Assembly: GCA_049289295.1 (NCBI GenBank)
Contig: JBATLL010000041.1
Span: 434,001 to 498,000 of the forward strand
From: BOKV01 sp049289295
Lineage (GTDB): Bacteria > Pseudomonadota > Alphaproteobacteria > Rhizobiales > Rhizobiaceae
DNA: 64,000 bases
Direction: 5' to 3'
Both the position numbers and the translations under genes were made by a program. The notes under the pieces were generated by a model, which was given only the letters and a program-made list of their open reading frames with translations, made no database searches and was not told the origin of the DNA. The number at the start of each line of letters is the position of its first letter. Positions within the stretch are counted from its first letter, which is position 1. This document shows positions 32,837-40,948 of this stretch, in pieces.

Positions 32837-33742
32837 TCATGAGCGGCGAGACAGGGCAACCAGCCCTGTGACAGCCAGGGCAGCCAGCAGAGTGAGCAGC
32901 TCTATCCTCTCACCCAGCAGCAGGGCCGACACGGCCAGCGTGACGAAGGTCTGAAGCAACTGGACCTGCCCGATCCGGCCAATGCCGCCCCAGGCAAGCG
33001 CCGTGTTCCAGGCAAAGAACCCCAGGAACATCGAACCAAGGCCGAGATAGGCCATGGACGCCAGGCCCAGCGCCGAGGCGTTGACGAACCGCATCTCGAA
33101 CGTGGCAAATGTGCCTATGAGCGTGATTGGCAGGCAATAGACCAGCGCCCGGCAGATCACCTCCCAGCCAGGCATGCTGCGCGCCAGTTTTCCCGAAATC
33201 ACATATCCAGCCGATGCACAGAAGCCTGCCAGGAACAGCCACAGGTCCCCGCGCGACAAGGTGCCGATCTCCTGGATTTCGCCGCCCCTGTAGAGGGCAA
33301 ACGCGACGACGAGAACCGCGCCCAGTATGCTCGCGAGCCAGAAGATCGCGCCATGGCGTTCACCGGCAATCGCTGCGGCGATGGCCGCGGTCGCAAGCGG
33401 CAGGAAACCCAGCACCACGCCGCCATGGGCGGCTGGTACCGTTTCCATCGCTATCGCCATGCAGCCGGGAAAACCGAAAATCAGGAACAGGCCAGCCAGC
33501 AGGATCCTTGCGCCAGCTTCGTGGGTAAGGCTTCTTGCCGTCACCAGAAGTACGGCGAGGGCAGCAATAGTGGCCAGAAGTGCCCTTGAAAAGGTGATGA
33601 ACCAGGGTGAAAAATCCGCCAGCGCCAACCGGGTTACAGGCAGGGTTGCGCCGAAGATCACCACGCCAACAAAGCCCAGCAAATAGGCAAGAAGCAGATT
33701 TGCATGGAGAGGCGCGCCGGACCTGGTCGGGATTTTAGGCAA
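32837..33742 (-). CDS. EamA/DMT-superfamily transporter
   Basis: About 301 residues, ten transmembrane helices in two EamA repeats. The first starts LLLAYLLGFVGVVIFGATLPVTRLAL, the second near GDLWLFLAGFCASAGYVISGKL. LGLGSMFLGFFAWNTALAWGG near residue 250 is a typical helix 8-9 region. Exports or imports small metabolites; the substrate is not shown. I chose the TTG at 33742, with GGAGA seven bases before it. The first ATG at 33808 adds 22 residues without a ribosome site and would touch the divergent DjlA-like gene. Confidence 0.82.
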   Translation of the reverse strand: MPKIPTRSGAPLHANLLLAYLLGFVGVVIFGATLPVTRLALADFSPWFITFSRALLATIAALAVLLVTARSLTHEAGARILLAGLFLIFGFPGCMAIAMETVPAAHGGVVLGFLPLATAAIAAAIAGERHGAIFWLASILGAVLVVAFALYRGGEIQEIGTLSRGDLWLFLAGFCASAGYVISGKLARSMPGWEVICRALVYCLPITLIGTFATFEMRFVNASALGLASMAYLGLGSMFLGFFAWNTALAWGGIGRIGQVQLLQTFVTLAVSALLLGERIELLTLLAALAVTGLVALSRRS

Positions 33743-33814
33743 AATATTCTCCGTGAAGATGCGAGCTTTCAGGGAATCGTTTTGAAATGCACGCGAATGC
33801 TCTAGCATCCATCC

Positions 33815-34513
33815 ATGACTGTGTGGACACGATTCGGAGACTTGGTTTCTTCCGTCGCAGCGGATGCGTTTTCAACGCTCGTGGAGGCGGTTCGAACCGT
33901 GTTCGAGGGAGATGCCAGTACGCGGCGTCAGGTTTCCTTTTCCATTGCCATGATCGGCCTGTCCGCGAAGATGGCCAAGGCCGACGGTATCGTTACGCAG
34001 GAAGAGGTCGATGCGTTTCGCGATATATTCGAAATTCCGGAAAAGGAAGCTGAGAATGTCGCCCGACTTTACAATCTCGCCAAGCAGGATGTCGCGGGTT
34101 TCGATGCCTATGCAAGACAGGTTGTGCGACTGTTTCCCGACGAGCCGGCAATCCTGGAAGATGTGATGGACGGGCTGTTCCACATCGCCAAGGCGGATGG
34201 CATCCTGCATGAAAAGGAAGATGAGTTCCTGGAGCATGTCGCGGTCATCTTCGACCTCAAGGGACGCGACTACCAGCGCATCCGTGCCCGGCACCTGAAC
34301 CCGGAGGAGGGTGATCCCTATCTGATCATCGGCGGAGAGCGGTCGATGTCTGATAGCGACATGCGCTCCCTATACCGCAATCTCGTCAAGGAAAATCACC
34401 CCGACCGCATGATAGCGCGCGGCGTGCCGGAGGAGTTCGTCGCAATTGCGAACGACCGTCTCGCAGCCATCAACCGCGCCTGGGAGACGATCAAGCTGGA
34501 GCGTGGCCTTTGA
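33815..34513 (+). CDS. DjlA-like co-chaperone: TerB domain plus J domain
   Basis: 232 residues. The first two thirds form a TerB-like helical domain with metal-type acidic pairs (AKMAKADGIVTQEEVDAF near residue 51; FHIAKADGILHEKEDEF near 122). A short C-terminal J domain contains HPD at 195-197 in LVKENHPDRMI. Unlike E. coli DjlA it has no membrane helix, as is common in alphaproteobacteria. It should stimulate DnaK. The stop overlaps the amidase start, so the two are coupled. Confidence 0.88.
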   Translation: MTVWTRFGDLVSSVAADAFSTLVEAVRTVFEGDASTRRQVSFSIAMIGLSAKMAKADGIVTQEEVDAFRDIFEIPEKEAENVARLYNLAKQDVAGFDAYARQVVRLFPDEPAILEDVMDGLFHIAKADGILHEKEDEFLEHVAVIFDLKGRDYQRIRARHLNPEEGDPYLIIGGERSMSDSDMRSLYRNLVKENHPDRMIARGVPEEFVAIANDRLAAINRAWETIKLERGL

Positions 34514-35274
34514 GCCTCATTCCCGATACGCGTCTGGCCTGTGACACCAGATGTGCGGCCAATTTCAACGAACGGCCTGCAGGCGCATCGATCGCGCTGC
34601 TGGTGCTGCATTATACCGGCATGGAAAGCGCGGACGCGGCTGTCGAACGGCTATGTGTCGAAGAGAGCCAGGTTTCCTGCCACTATCTGGTTCACGTGGA
34701 TGGCGGCATTCTCCAGATGGTTGCCGAAGAAAAACGCGCCTGGCATGCCGGTGTGTCGTCCTGGCGCGGGCGAGACAATTGCAATGATGTCTCGATCGGT
34801 ATCGAGATCGTCAATCCGGGACATGAATTCGGCTACACGGCCTTTGCCGAAGCGCAGATAAAAGCTGTCACTGCGTTAAGCCACGACATTGCCGAGCGGC
34901 ACGGACTGGAAGCGCGCAACATCGTTGCGCATTCCGATATTGCGCCCTTGCGGAAGGAAGATCCCGGCGAGCTGTTTCCCTGGGATGAATTGCATGCCGC
35001 CGGCGTCGGGCACTGGGTTGATCCGGAGCCGGTTGTCAGCGGGCGGTTTCTGCAGAAGGGCGATGGCGGCCCGCCCATCGCTGCGCTCCGGGACATGTTG
35101 CGGATCTATGGCTATGGGCTGAACGAGGGTGATCGGTTCGATGACCATCTTGAACGGGTGCTGATTGCCTTCCAGAGACATTTCCGTCCGGCGCGCATCG
35201 ACGGCATAGCCGATCATTCCACGGTCACGACCTTGCACAGGCTAATCAAGGCGCTGCCGGAGGGCGTTGCCTGA
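34510..35274 (+). CDS. N-acetylmuramoyl-L-alanine amidase, AmpD/AmiD type
   Basis: 254 residues. Amidase_2 domain with zinc ligands H34 (VLHYTG), H141 (VAHSDIAP) and D151, the AmpD/AmiD pattern. A C-terminal peptidoglycan-binding-like domain follows (RDMLRIYGYG; VLIAFQRHFRPARIDGIAD). It cleaves the bond between N-acetylmuramic acid and L-alanine, either on 1,6-anhydro fragments in recycling or on the outer membrane side. No signal peptide was seen, so a cytoplasmic, AmpD-like role is more likely. TTG start at 34510 with GGAG upstream, overlapping the previous stop. Confidence 0.88.
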   Translation: MSLIPDTRLACDTRCAANFNERPAGASIALLVLHYTGMESADAAVERLCVEESQVSCHYLVHVDGGILQMVAEEKRAWHAGVSSWRGRDNCNDVSIGIEIVNPGHEFGYTAFAEAQIKAVTALSHDIAERHGLEARNIVAHSDIAPLRKEDPGELFPWDELHAAGVGHWVDPEPVVSGRFLQKGDGGPPIAALRDMLRIYGYGLNEGDRFDDHLERVLIAFQRHFRPARIDGIADHSTVTTLHRLIKALPEGVA

Positions 35275-35308
35275 AACAGTGCCTGAAAGGGTAAATGGGT
35301 CGGATGCG

Positions 35309-36148
35309 TCAGACGCTGGATTTCAGGAACCGTTCCATGGCCGCAGACAGTCGGTCGCCGCTGCGTCCCATCGCGTTCTGTATCGAGATATGGTTGTAGC
35401 TGCTGCCGTCGAACCGGCTGACGGGATAGCCTGCCCCTTCGAGCTTGTCGGCAAAGCGTTTCGATATCCGGTCGCGGTTGCGGCCGCCTGACCAGGCCAC
35501 CAGCACAGGAAAACGCTGTGAGTTGCCGGCATAATTGTAAGGCGACCAGTTCACCCATTTCGAACGGTTGGAGAAGGGTCTGGCGTAAAGTGCTGGCAGG
35601 CTGTCGCCGTTGATCGATGCCAGGTAGGCAACATCATAGGCTGCGGTATCATTTGCAAACAGCGCCTTGACGCCGCTGGCAAGGCCGGAAAGGGCGGCCA
35701 TGCAGGCAAGGTGGCAACCGGCAGAGTGGCCCGAAAGGGCAATGCGTGTGGGATCACCGCCATATTTCGAGATATTGCTTCTTACCCAGTTCACGGCCTG
35801 GGCAATTTCGCGCACCTGGCGCTCCACATCGGCAGCCGGATAGAGCGTGTAGCCAACCGACACGAAGACATAGCCCATGCGCTTGTAGAATTCCGGCTGG
35901 GCACCGACCCGCCCGCGCGAACCAGCGCGCCAGGCTCCGCCATGGACGTAGATCATGACGGGAGCATTGTCATTGCCGGAAGTATAGATGTCGAGTGCGT
36001 TTGCTCCGTAGCTGACGCCTGAAATCGTGCGTGCTTCAGCCGTGGCGGGCAGAAGAAATGGCGAAACGGCAATCGGTGCCAGCAAACGGGAAGTGCCGGC
36101 CAGCGCAAGGCCAGAGGCTGCGCGTTTGAAAAAATCCCTGCGGTCCAT
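35309..36148 (-). CDS. Tat-exported alpha/beta hydrolase (carboxylesterase type)
   Basis: 279 residues. Twin-arginine signal MDRRDFFKRAASGLALAG with the R-R-D-F-F motif, cleavage near TAEA. Hydrolase core with the HGG oxyanion motif (MIYVHGGAWRAGS near residue 65), the nucleophile elbow GHSAG near 141 and a C-terminal YNHISIQNAMG that supplies the catalytic histidine. The fold is close to BD-FAE/kynurenine formamidase types. It would hydrolyse an ester or amide in the periplasm. Confidence 0.87.
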   Translation of the reverse strand: MDRRDFFKRAASGLALAGTSRLLAPIAVSPFLLPATAEARTISGVSYGANALDIYTSGNDNAPVMIYVHGGAWRAGSRGRVGAQPEFYKRMGYVFVSVGYTLYPAADVERQVREIAQAVNWVRSNISKYGGDPTRIALSGHSAGCHLACMAALSGLASGVKALFANDTAAYDVAYLASINGDSLPALYARPFSNRSKWVNWSPYNYAGNSQRFPVLVAWSGGRNRDRISKRFADKLEGAGYPVSRFDGSSYNHISIQNAMGRSGDRLSAAMERFLKSSV

Positions 36149-36267
36149 GTTACAATCCCCGAAAATGCGCCCCTTGCATCATCGGATAACGGCTTCCGAT
36201 TAAGCTGCGGTAAACCATAGCGCAGATTGTGCCGGAATTCTGGCGCGTCTATCACGACAAGGCTTTC

Positions 36268-36296
36268 TTGACCCGGTCCGCCATGAGCCATAAGGA
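36268..36296 (+). promoter_or_regulatory. Promoter of rnpB
   Basis: TTGACC at 36268-36273 (preceded by C, the alphaproteobacterial form CTTGACC), 17 bases, then TAAGGA at 36291-36296. The predicted start near 36302 coincides with the first base of the P1 helix of the RNA. The -10 is weak. Confidence 0.6.
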
Positions 36297-36299
36297 ATG

Positions 36300-36722
36300 G
36301 CTGCCAGCCGGCCGGGTGGCCGCTGCCGCAGGTGCCGAAAGGCCGCGGTGGAGGAAAGTCCGGGCTCCATGGAAACACGATGCCGGATAACATCCGGCCG
36401 GGGAAACGGAATTTCCGCCAACCCGAGGGAAAGTGCCACAGAAAGCAGACCTCCGCGGCATGCCGCGGGAAGGGTGAAAGGGTGGGGTAAGAGCCCACCG
36501 CGCTTCCGGTAACGGCGGCGGCAAGGCAAACCCCATCGGGAGCAAGACCGAATAGGGACAGCGCGCCGGCCCGAAAGGGCGGGCAGGCCCGTTTTCAGGC
36601 CAGTTGTCCGGGTGGGTCGCGCCGAGGCATCCGGTAACGGATGTCCCAGAGGAATGGCCGCCACGTCCGCACGGACAACCGTGCGGGCCATACAGAACCC
36701 GGCTTACAGGCCGGCTGGCACC
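36300..36722 (+). ncRNA. rnpB: RNase P RNA, type A
   Basis: Catalytic RNA that removes 5' leaders from tRNA precursors, with RnpA. P1 is perfect: TGCCAGCCGGCC at 36302-36313 pairs with GGCCGGCTGGCA at 36709-36720. The conserved core is visible in GAGGAAAGTCCGGGCTCC near 36353, AGAGCCCACCG near 36490 and the 3' region with GAGGAATGGCCGCC near 36650 and ACAGAACCCGGCTTACAGG near 36692. Length of about 420 bases suits type A. It is transcribed from the promoter at 36268. The 3' end was set by P1. Confidence 0.97.
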
Positions 36723-36788
36723 AATCAGGATTCAATCACTGCAGTTTCAGACAGCGCTGATTGCTGGTTCGGACCGTCGGGTCCGGCC

Positions 36789-36805
36789 TGAGTCACTTTG
36801 ACTCA
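36789..36805. promoter_or_regulatory. Palindrome holding two CcrM (GANTC) sites
   Basis: TGAGTCA-CTT-TGACTCA, a perfect 7-3-7 inverted repeat, contains GAGTC and GACTC. It sits just past rnpB and about 120 bases before the mraZ promoter. It could be a hairpin ending the RNase P transcript or a methylation-sensitive site; no T run follows. Confidence 0.4.
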
Positions 36806-36843
36806 TCCCCATCAACCCCATTGTGGCATTAGAATCCGCGTTG

Positions 36844-36858
36844 TTAACGCCCGGTTAG
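36844..36858 (+). promoter_or_regulatory. Near-consensus CtrA box upstream of mraZ
   Basis: TTAA-CGCCCGG-TTAG matches the CtrA consensus TTAA-N7-TTAA except for the last base. CtrA controls division genes in alphaproteobacteria. It is 72 bases upstream of the proposed -10 for mraZ at 36953. Single weak match; inference. Confidence 0.35.
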
Positions 36859-36924
36859 GGTTAAGAAACGATTGTAATCGGGTGCGGCCTGAATGGGGTC
36901 CGGTGACAGCATTGTGTAGCTCTC

Positions 36925-36959
36925 GCCCATTGACCCCCAAATTTTCCCATGATATCCCA
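36925..36959 (-). promoter_or_regulatory. Four-repeat MraZ box over the mraZ promoter
   Basis: GCCCA, CCCCA, TCCCA and TCCCA start at 36925, 36935, 36945 and 36955, exactly ten bases apart. On the minus strand they read TGGG-N6 four times, the known MraZ repeat. They overlap TTGACC (36930-36935), 17 bases, TATCCC (36953-36958), a good promoter. MraZ should therefore repress the cluster by covering its promoter. The transcript would have a leader of about 170 bases before mraZ; I saw no gene in it. Confidence 0.75.
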
Positions 36960-37133
36960 AAAATCGATAGGGTCGGCTGCGTTTCATCCAACTGGTCTGG
37001 CCGTCAGCGGCGGCGGCTTTCTTCCAGTACGCATGGCGATGAAATGCAGGCCGGATGAACCGTCTGCGTTGCCCGAAGGCGGGTGGCGGACAGGCAGTTC
37101 AAACAGGCATGTGGAAGGGACAGCGAAGGCGTC

Positions 37134-37625
37134 ATGGATCGTTTCGCTTCGAACACGATCAATAATGTCGACAAGAAGGGACGTGTTTCCGTTCCGGCTT
37201 CCTTCCGTTCAATCCTGAAAAACCAGACTCATCTCCAGGCGCTGCTGTCGGTCGATCATCCGGTCGTCGAGGCAGGCGGGCGGGACATGATCGAATGGTA
37301 TGAAAGGCGGCTGGAACTGCTTGACCCCTTTTCGGAGGAGTATGAGATCTGGTCCTTCTACATCAATGGCGATTCACTTGAACTCAAGCTCGATGGCGAG
37401 GGGCGCTTCCAGCTCAACGATCGCATCCGCGAGCAGACGGGCATTGACGACAAGGTGCTTTTCGAGGGGCGGGGACGCTCTTTCTGGATTTGGGAACCGG
37501 GCAAATACGAGGACTATCGCACTACAGCCCGCGCCAGGGTGCGCGCGCTGCGGCGATCGCTCGGTTCCTCGCAGGTGATGCCTTCCGGGGTGTCGGGTGC
37601 AGGTGGCAGGGAGCACGGATCATGA
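37134..37625 (+). CDS. mraZ: Transcriptional regulator MraZ
   Basis: 163 residues, first gene of the dcw cluster. Two AbrB-like beta-barrel half-domains with the DxKGRxxxP motifs: NVDKKGRVSVPASFR near residue 12, and the second, altered, LDGEGRFQLNDRIREQTG near 84. It binds TGGG repeats in its own promoter, found here at 36925-36959. The C-terminal tail of about 25 residues is rich in Gly/Ser. ATG 37134 was chosen because the family begins just before the first motif. Its stop overlaps rsmH by four bases (ATGA). Confidence 0.95.
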   Translation: MDRFASNTINNVDKKGRVSVPASFRSILKNQTHLQALLSVDHPVVEAGGRDMIEWYERRLELLDPFSEEYEIWSFYINGDSLELKLDGEGRFQLNDRIREQTGIDDKVLFEGRGRSFWIWEPGKYEDYRTTARARVRALRRSLGSSQVMPSGVSGAGGREHGS

Positions 37626-38701
37626 CGGGCCGCAGCAAGACCGGACGGCGGTCCGGCGATGTTGCTGGCGGACCGGCGCGCCATGTTCCCGTAATGCTCG
37701 ATGAGGTCCTGTCTGCCCTGGACCCGCACCCCGGAAGCGTCATCATAGATGGAACGTTTGGCGCTGGCGGTTATTCACGCGCAATGGTCGAAGCGGGCGC
37801 GCTGGTGCTGGCAATTGACCGGGACCCCGATGCAATCCGTGACGGCGCGCAAATGCAGCGCGAACTTGGCGCAAGGCTGGAGTTGCGGTCCGGGCGGTTC
37901 AGTGAACTGGACCAGCTCGCTCGTGATAGCGGTCATGAAGCGGTGGACGGCGTCGTTCTCGATATTGGTGTTTCATCGATGCAGATCGACGAAGCGGAGC
38001 GCGGATTTTCCTTCCAGAAGGACGGGCCGCTCGACATGCGCATGGAGCAGTCGGGGCCAAGCGCTGCCGACATCGTCAATCAGGCGGAAACCGGCGACCT
38101 GATCCGCATTATCGGAATATTAGGCGAAGAACGGCAGGCTGGGCGGATTGCAAGGGCAATTGCCGCGCGGCGCGTGGAACGGCCATTTCTGCGCACGCTC
38201 GATCTTGCCGCGCTGATCGAGAAAGTGCTGGGACGCAAGCCCGGCGATCGCATCCACCCGGCAACCCGAACGTTTCAGGCGCTGCGGATTTTCGTCAACC
38301 GGGAACTGGAGGAATTGGCCAGCGCCTTGCTGGCTGCAGAACGAATTCTCAAGGAAGGCGGGCGGCTTGTCGTCGTGACCTTTCATTCGCTGGAGGATCG
38401 CATCGTCAAGCGCTTCATGAGCGAACGCTCAAGGGACGCGGCGGGTTCACGCCACCTTCCTGCCAGCAAGTCGGAACCGGCGACCTTCGATCTGCCGCGC
38501 AAGTCCATGATCGCTGCAAGCGAAGCGGAAGCACAGGTCAATCCGCGTGCACGCTCGGCCAAGCTCAGGGTGGCGGTGCGCACCGCGGCTGCGATCAGCA
38601 GCAAGACGATTGCAAGCGTGAGCCTGCCAAACCTGCCGCCGCTGTCGGCATTTACCACGCGGCATGCGGCTGGAGGAGGAAGCCATGTTTCGAACGCTTG
38701 A
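37622..38701 (+). CDS. rsmH: 16S rRNA m4C1402 N4-methyltransferase
   Basis: 359 residues. Methylates C1402 in the decoding centre of 16S rRNA with S-adenosylmethionine. The family start PARHVPVMLDEVLSAL, the SAM loop DGTFGAGGYSRAM near residue 44, DIGVSSMQID near 116 and VVVTFHSLEDRIVKRFM near 248 are present. The C-terminal 40 residues are basic and variable and run past the ftsL start by 17 bases. Translationally coupled to mraZ. Confidence 0.97.
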   Translation: MTGRSKTGRRSGDVAGGPARHVPVMLDEVLSALDPHPGSVIIDGTFGAGGYSRAMVEAGALVLAIDRDPDAIRDGAQMQRELGARLELRSGRFSELDQLARDSGHEAVDGVVLDIGVSSMQIDEAERGFSFQKDGPLDMRMEQSGPSAADIVNQAETGDLIRIIGILGEERQAGRIARAIAARRVERPFLRTLDLAALIEKVLGRKPGDRIHPATRTFQALRIFVNRELEELASALLAAERILKEGGRLVVVTFHSLEDRIVKRFMSERSRDAAGSRHLPASKSEPATFDLPRKSMIAASEAEAQVNPRARSAKLRVAVRTAAAISSKTIASVSLPNLPPLSAFTTRHAAGGGSHVSNA

Positions 38702-39101
38702 TCTGGTGATGATCGCGGCACTCGTCGCGACAGCCGGCTGGACCTTCAAGGTCAAACATGACACGCGGATCGCCCAGGAAGAGCTGACCGCGCTGCAGAA
38801 CCGCCTGCGCCTGGAGCAGGAAGCCATCGACATTCTGCGGGCAGACTGGAGCCTGCTGACCAGTCCGGAACGGCTGCAGATGCTGTCCGAACGGTTCAAG
38901 GGTGAACTGGGGCTGGAGGAAGTGGCACCCAGCAGCATCGGCAGCATTGGTGAGGTTCCGACCCGCGACAGCCTGCCATTGCCCGGCGAGGGCACAGGCG
39001 ATCACGGTGTTGGCGAGAAACAGTTGAAGGCCGAGGGCGACCCGGACATGGCGATCAAGACCGGATCGGTGGAAAAGCAAGACATGCCGGGGGACGAATA
39101 G
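38685..39101 (+). CDS. ftsL: Cell division protein FtsL
   Basis: 138 residues. N-terminal membrane helix (FRTLDLVMIAALVATAGWTF), then a coiled-coil region in the periplasm (RIAQEELTALQNRLRLEQEAID) and WSLLTSPERLQMLSERF, typical of alphaproteobacterial FtsL. The acidic C-terminal tail is poorly conserved. It forms the FtsQLB complex that activates FtsWI. The start has GGAGGAGGAA upstream. The FtsL assignment rests on position and architecture. Confidence 0.9.
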   Translation: MFRTLDLVMIAALVATAGWTFKVKHDTRIAQEELTALQNRLRLEQEAIDILRADWSLLTSPERLQMLSERFKGELGLEEVAPSSIGSIGEVPTRDSLPLPGEGTGDHGVGEKQLKAEGDPDMAIKTGSVEKQDMPGDE

Positions 39102-40834
39102 TGCTGAAACGGGTCGAACAGACAGACCTTGCCGACGAAGACAATAACGGGTTTCTGTCAAGCCACCTGCGCATCGATGGCGCACGCAAGATGGCGCTGG
39201 AACAGGTGCGCTCGCGTATCGGGATCGCGATGATCATCGTGACACTTGTCTACAGCGTGATCGCGGTGCGACTGGTCTATTTCGGTTTTCAGGAACCTGG
39301 TGAATCGGCTTCTCGCATGCTTGCCGACACGACCATCACGGCGCGCAGGCCGGACCTTGTCGACCGCAACGGCGTCACGCTGGCAACCGACATCAACACC
39401 GCTTCGCTTTATGCAGAACCGCGGCGCATTGTCGATGCCGATGAAGCGGTGGAACAATTGGCAAGCGTGCTTTCCGATCTCGACATCAGCGAAACGCACA
39501 AGCGCCTTAAGAGCAATGCAGGTTTCGTCTGGCTTAAGCGGGAGCTGACGCCATCCCAGCAGAATTCCATCCTTGGCCTCGGCATTCCTGGCATCGGCTT
39601 TCGCAACGAGACCCGCCGCTTCTATCCGAAGGGCGATACGGCTTCGCACATCATCGGGCATGTCAATATCGACAATGCCGGCATAGCGGGCCTCGAAAAA
39701 TACGTTGATGACAGGGGCCTGCGGGATTTGCGCAATGCCGGGCTGACGATCGACCAGCCGCTCGAACCGGTGCATCTGGCGCTCGATGTGCGTATCCAGC
39801 ACTTCCTTCGTGATGAACTGGAAAAGAGCATGGCGCGCTACAAGGCAATTGCTGCCGGCGCGGTCGTGCTCAACGTGCATACCGGGGAAGTCGTGGCGAT
39901 GGGTTCTCTGCCCGACTATGATCCGAACCGCCCGGTCGACGCACTGAAGAAGGAAAATCTCAACCGCATGAGCGCGGGCCTCTTCGAAATGGGATCGACA
40001 TTCAAGACCTTCACCACCGCCATGGCGATCGATAGCGGCAAGGTGACTTTGCGGGATCGTTTCGATGCGTCGAAGCCGCTGCACATAGCCGGTTTCACCA
40101 TCAACGACTTTCACGGCAAGAAACGCGTGCTGAGCGTACCGGAGGTCTTCATCTTTTCCTCCAACATCGGCACTGCGAAGATGGCCGATGTCGTTGGCGT
40201 TGATGCGCACCGCGAGTTTCTTCACCGCATGGGCCTGCTGGACCGGATGGACTTCGAACTGCCGGAAGTGGCCACTCCTTCCGAACCGTCCGAGTGGAAG
40301 AAGATCAATTCCGTGACGATTTCCTATGGTCATGGTGTGACGACAACACCGCTGCAAACGGCTGTCGCAGCCGCAGCCCTGGTCAATGGTGGCAAGCTGA
40401 TTCCGCCCACTCTGTTCCCCAGGTCACGCGAACAGGCCGACGCGATATCGCGCCAGGTGGTGAAGCCGTCAACCAGCGAAGTGATGCGCTATCTCATGCG
40501 TCTCAACGTCGAAAGAGGTTCCGGCAAGCAGGCCGAGGTTCCCGGCTACAGGGTTGGCGGCAAGACCGGTACGGCTGAAAAGGTCGTGAAAGGGCATTAT
40601 TCCAGCGAAAAACGGTTCAATGCATTTCTCTCGGCGTTCCCCATCGATGATCCCCAGTATGTTGTCCTGGTGGTTATCGACGAGCCCAAGCCGGAGGAAG
40701 GCAAGAGCGGCGCGACGGCAGGATCCAATGCTGCACCGATGGTCGCCAACATCATTCGAAGATCGGCCGCCATTCTGGGTGTGAAACCGGACTTCAGCGA
40801 TTTCAGTGCCGCGACCCTCGTTTCGGCGCATTAG
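39101..40834 (+). CDS. ftsI: Septal peptidoglycan transpeptidase, penicillin-binding protein 3
   Basis: 577 residues. One membrane helix (about 41-60), a PBP dimer/pedestal domain (ITARRPDLVDRNGVTLATDI near 79), then the transpeptidase. The active site serine is S299 in GSTFK (SxxK to K302), the SxN motif is S353-S-N355, and KTGTAEK near residue 484 is the KTG motif. It cross-links septal peptidoglycan together with FtsW. GTG start overlaps the ftsL stop by one base. No PASTA domains. Confidence 0.97.
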   Translation: MLKRVEQTDLADEDNNGFLSSHLRIDGARKMALEQVRSRIGIAMIIVTLVYSVIAVRLVYFGFQEPGESASRMLADTTITARRPDLVDRNGVTLATDINTASLYAEPRRIVDADEAVEQLASVLSDLDISETHKRLKSNAGFVWLKRELTPSQQNSILGLGIPGIGFRNETRRFYPKGDTASHIIGHVNIDNAGIAGLEKYVDDRGLRDLRNAGLTIDQPLEPVHLALDVRIQHFLRDELEKSMARYKAIAAGAVVLNVHTGEVVAMGSLPDYDPNRPVDALKKENLNRMSAGLFEMGSTFKTFTTAMAIDSGKVTLRDRFDASKPLHIAGFTINDFHGKKRVLSVPEVFIFSSNIGTAKMADVVGVDAHREFLHRMGLLDRMDFELPEVATPSEPSEWKKINSVTISYGHGVTTTPLQTAVAAAALVNGGKLIPPTLFPRSREQADAISRQVVKPSTSEVMRYLMRLNVERGSGKQAEVPGYRVGGKTGTAEKVVKGHYSSEKRFNAFLSAFPIDDPQYVVLVVIDEPKPEEGKSGATAGSNAAPMVANIIRRSAAILGVKPDFSDFSAATLVSAH

Positions 40835-40948
40835 GCAGGAATATACACGGGCACCAAGGGGCTATAGTTATGGGCGCAGGGGCCGTTGATTCGCGCTGGC
40901 ATTGAGCACGCAACGCTGCGGTCGGCACTGCGCAGGAAGATGAACGCA

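Noticed and set aside
36770..36785. Hairpin CGGACC-GTCG-GGTCCG as the rnpB terminator
   Set aside because: No T run follows, so the evidence is too weak to annotate it as an intrinsic terminator.
39158..40357. Long minus-strand reading frame of 399 codons opposite ftsI
   Set aside because: It mirrors a certain gene in high-GC DNA and has no family similarity; such antisense frames occur throughout this window.
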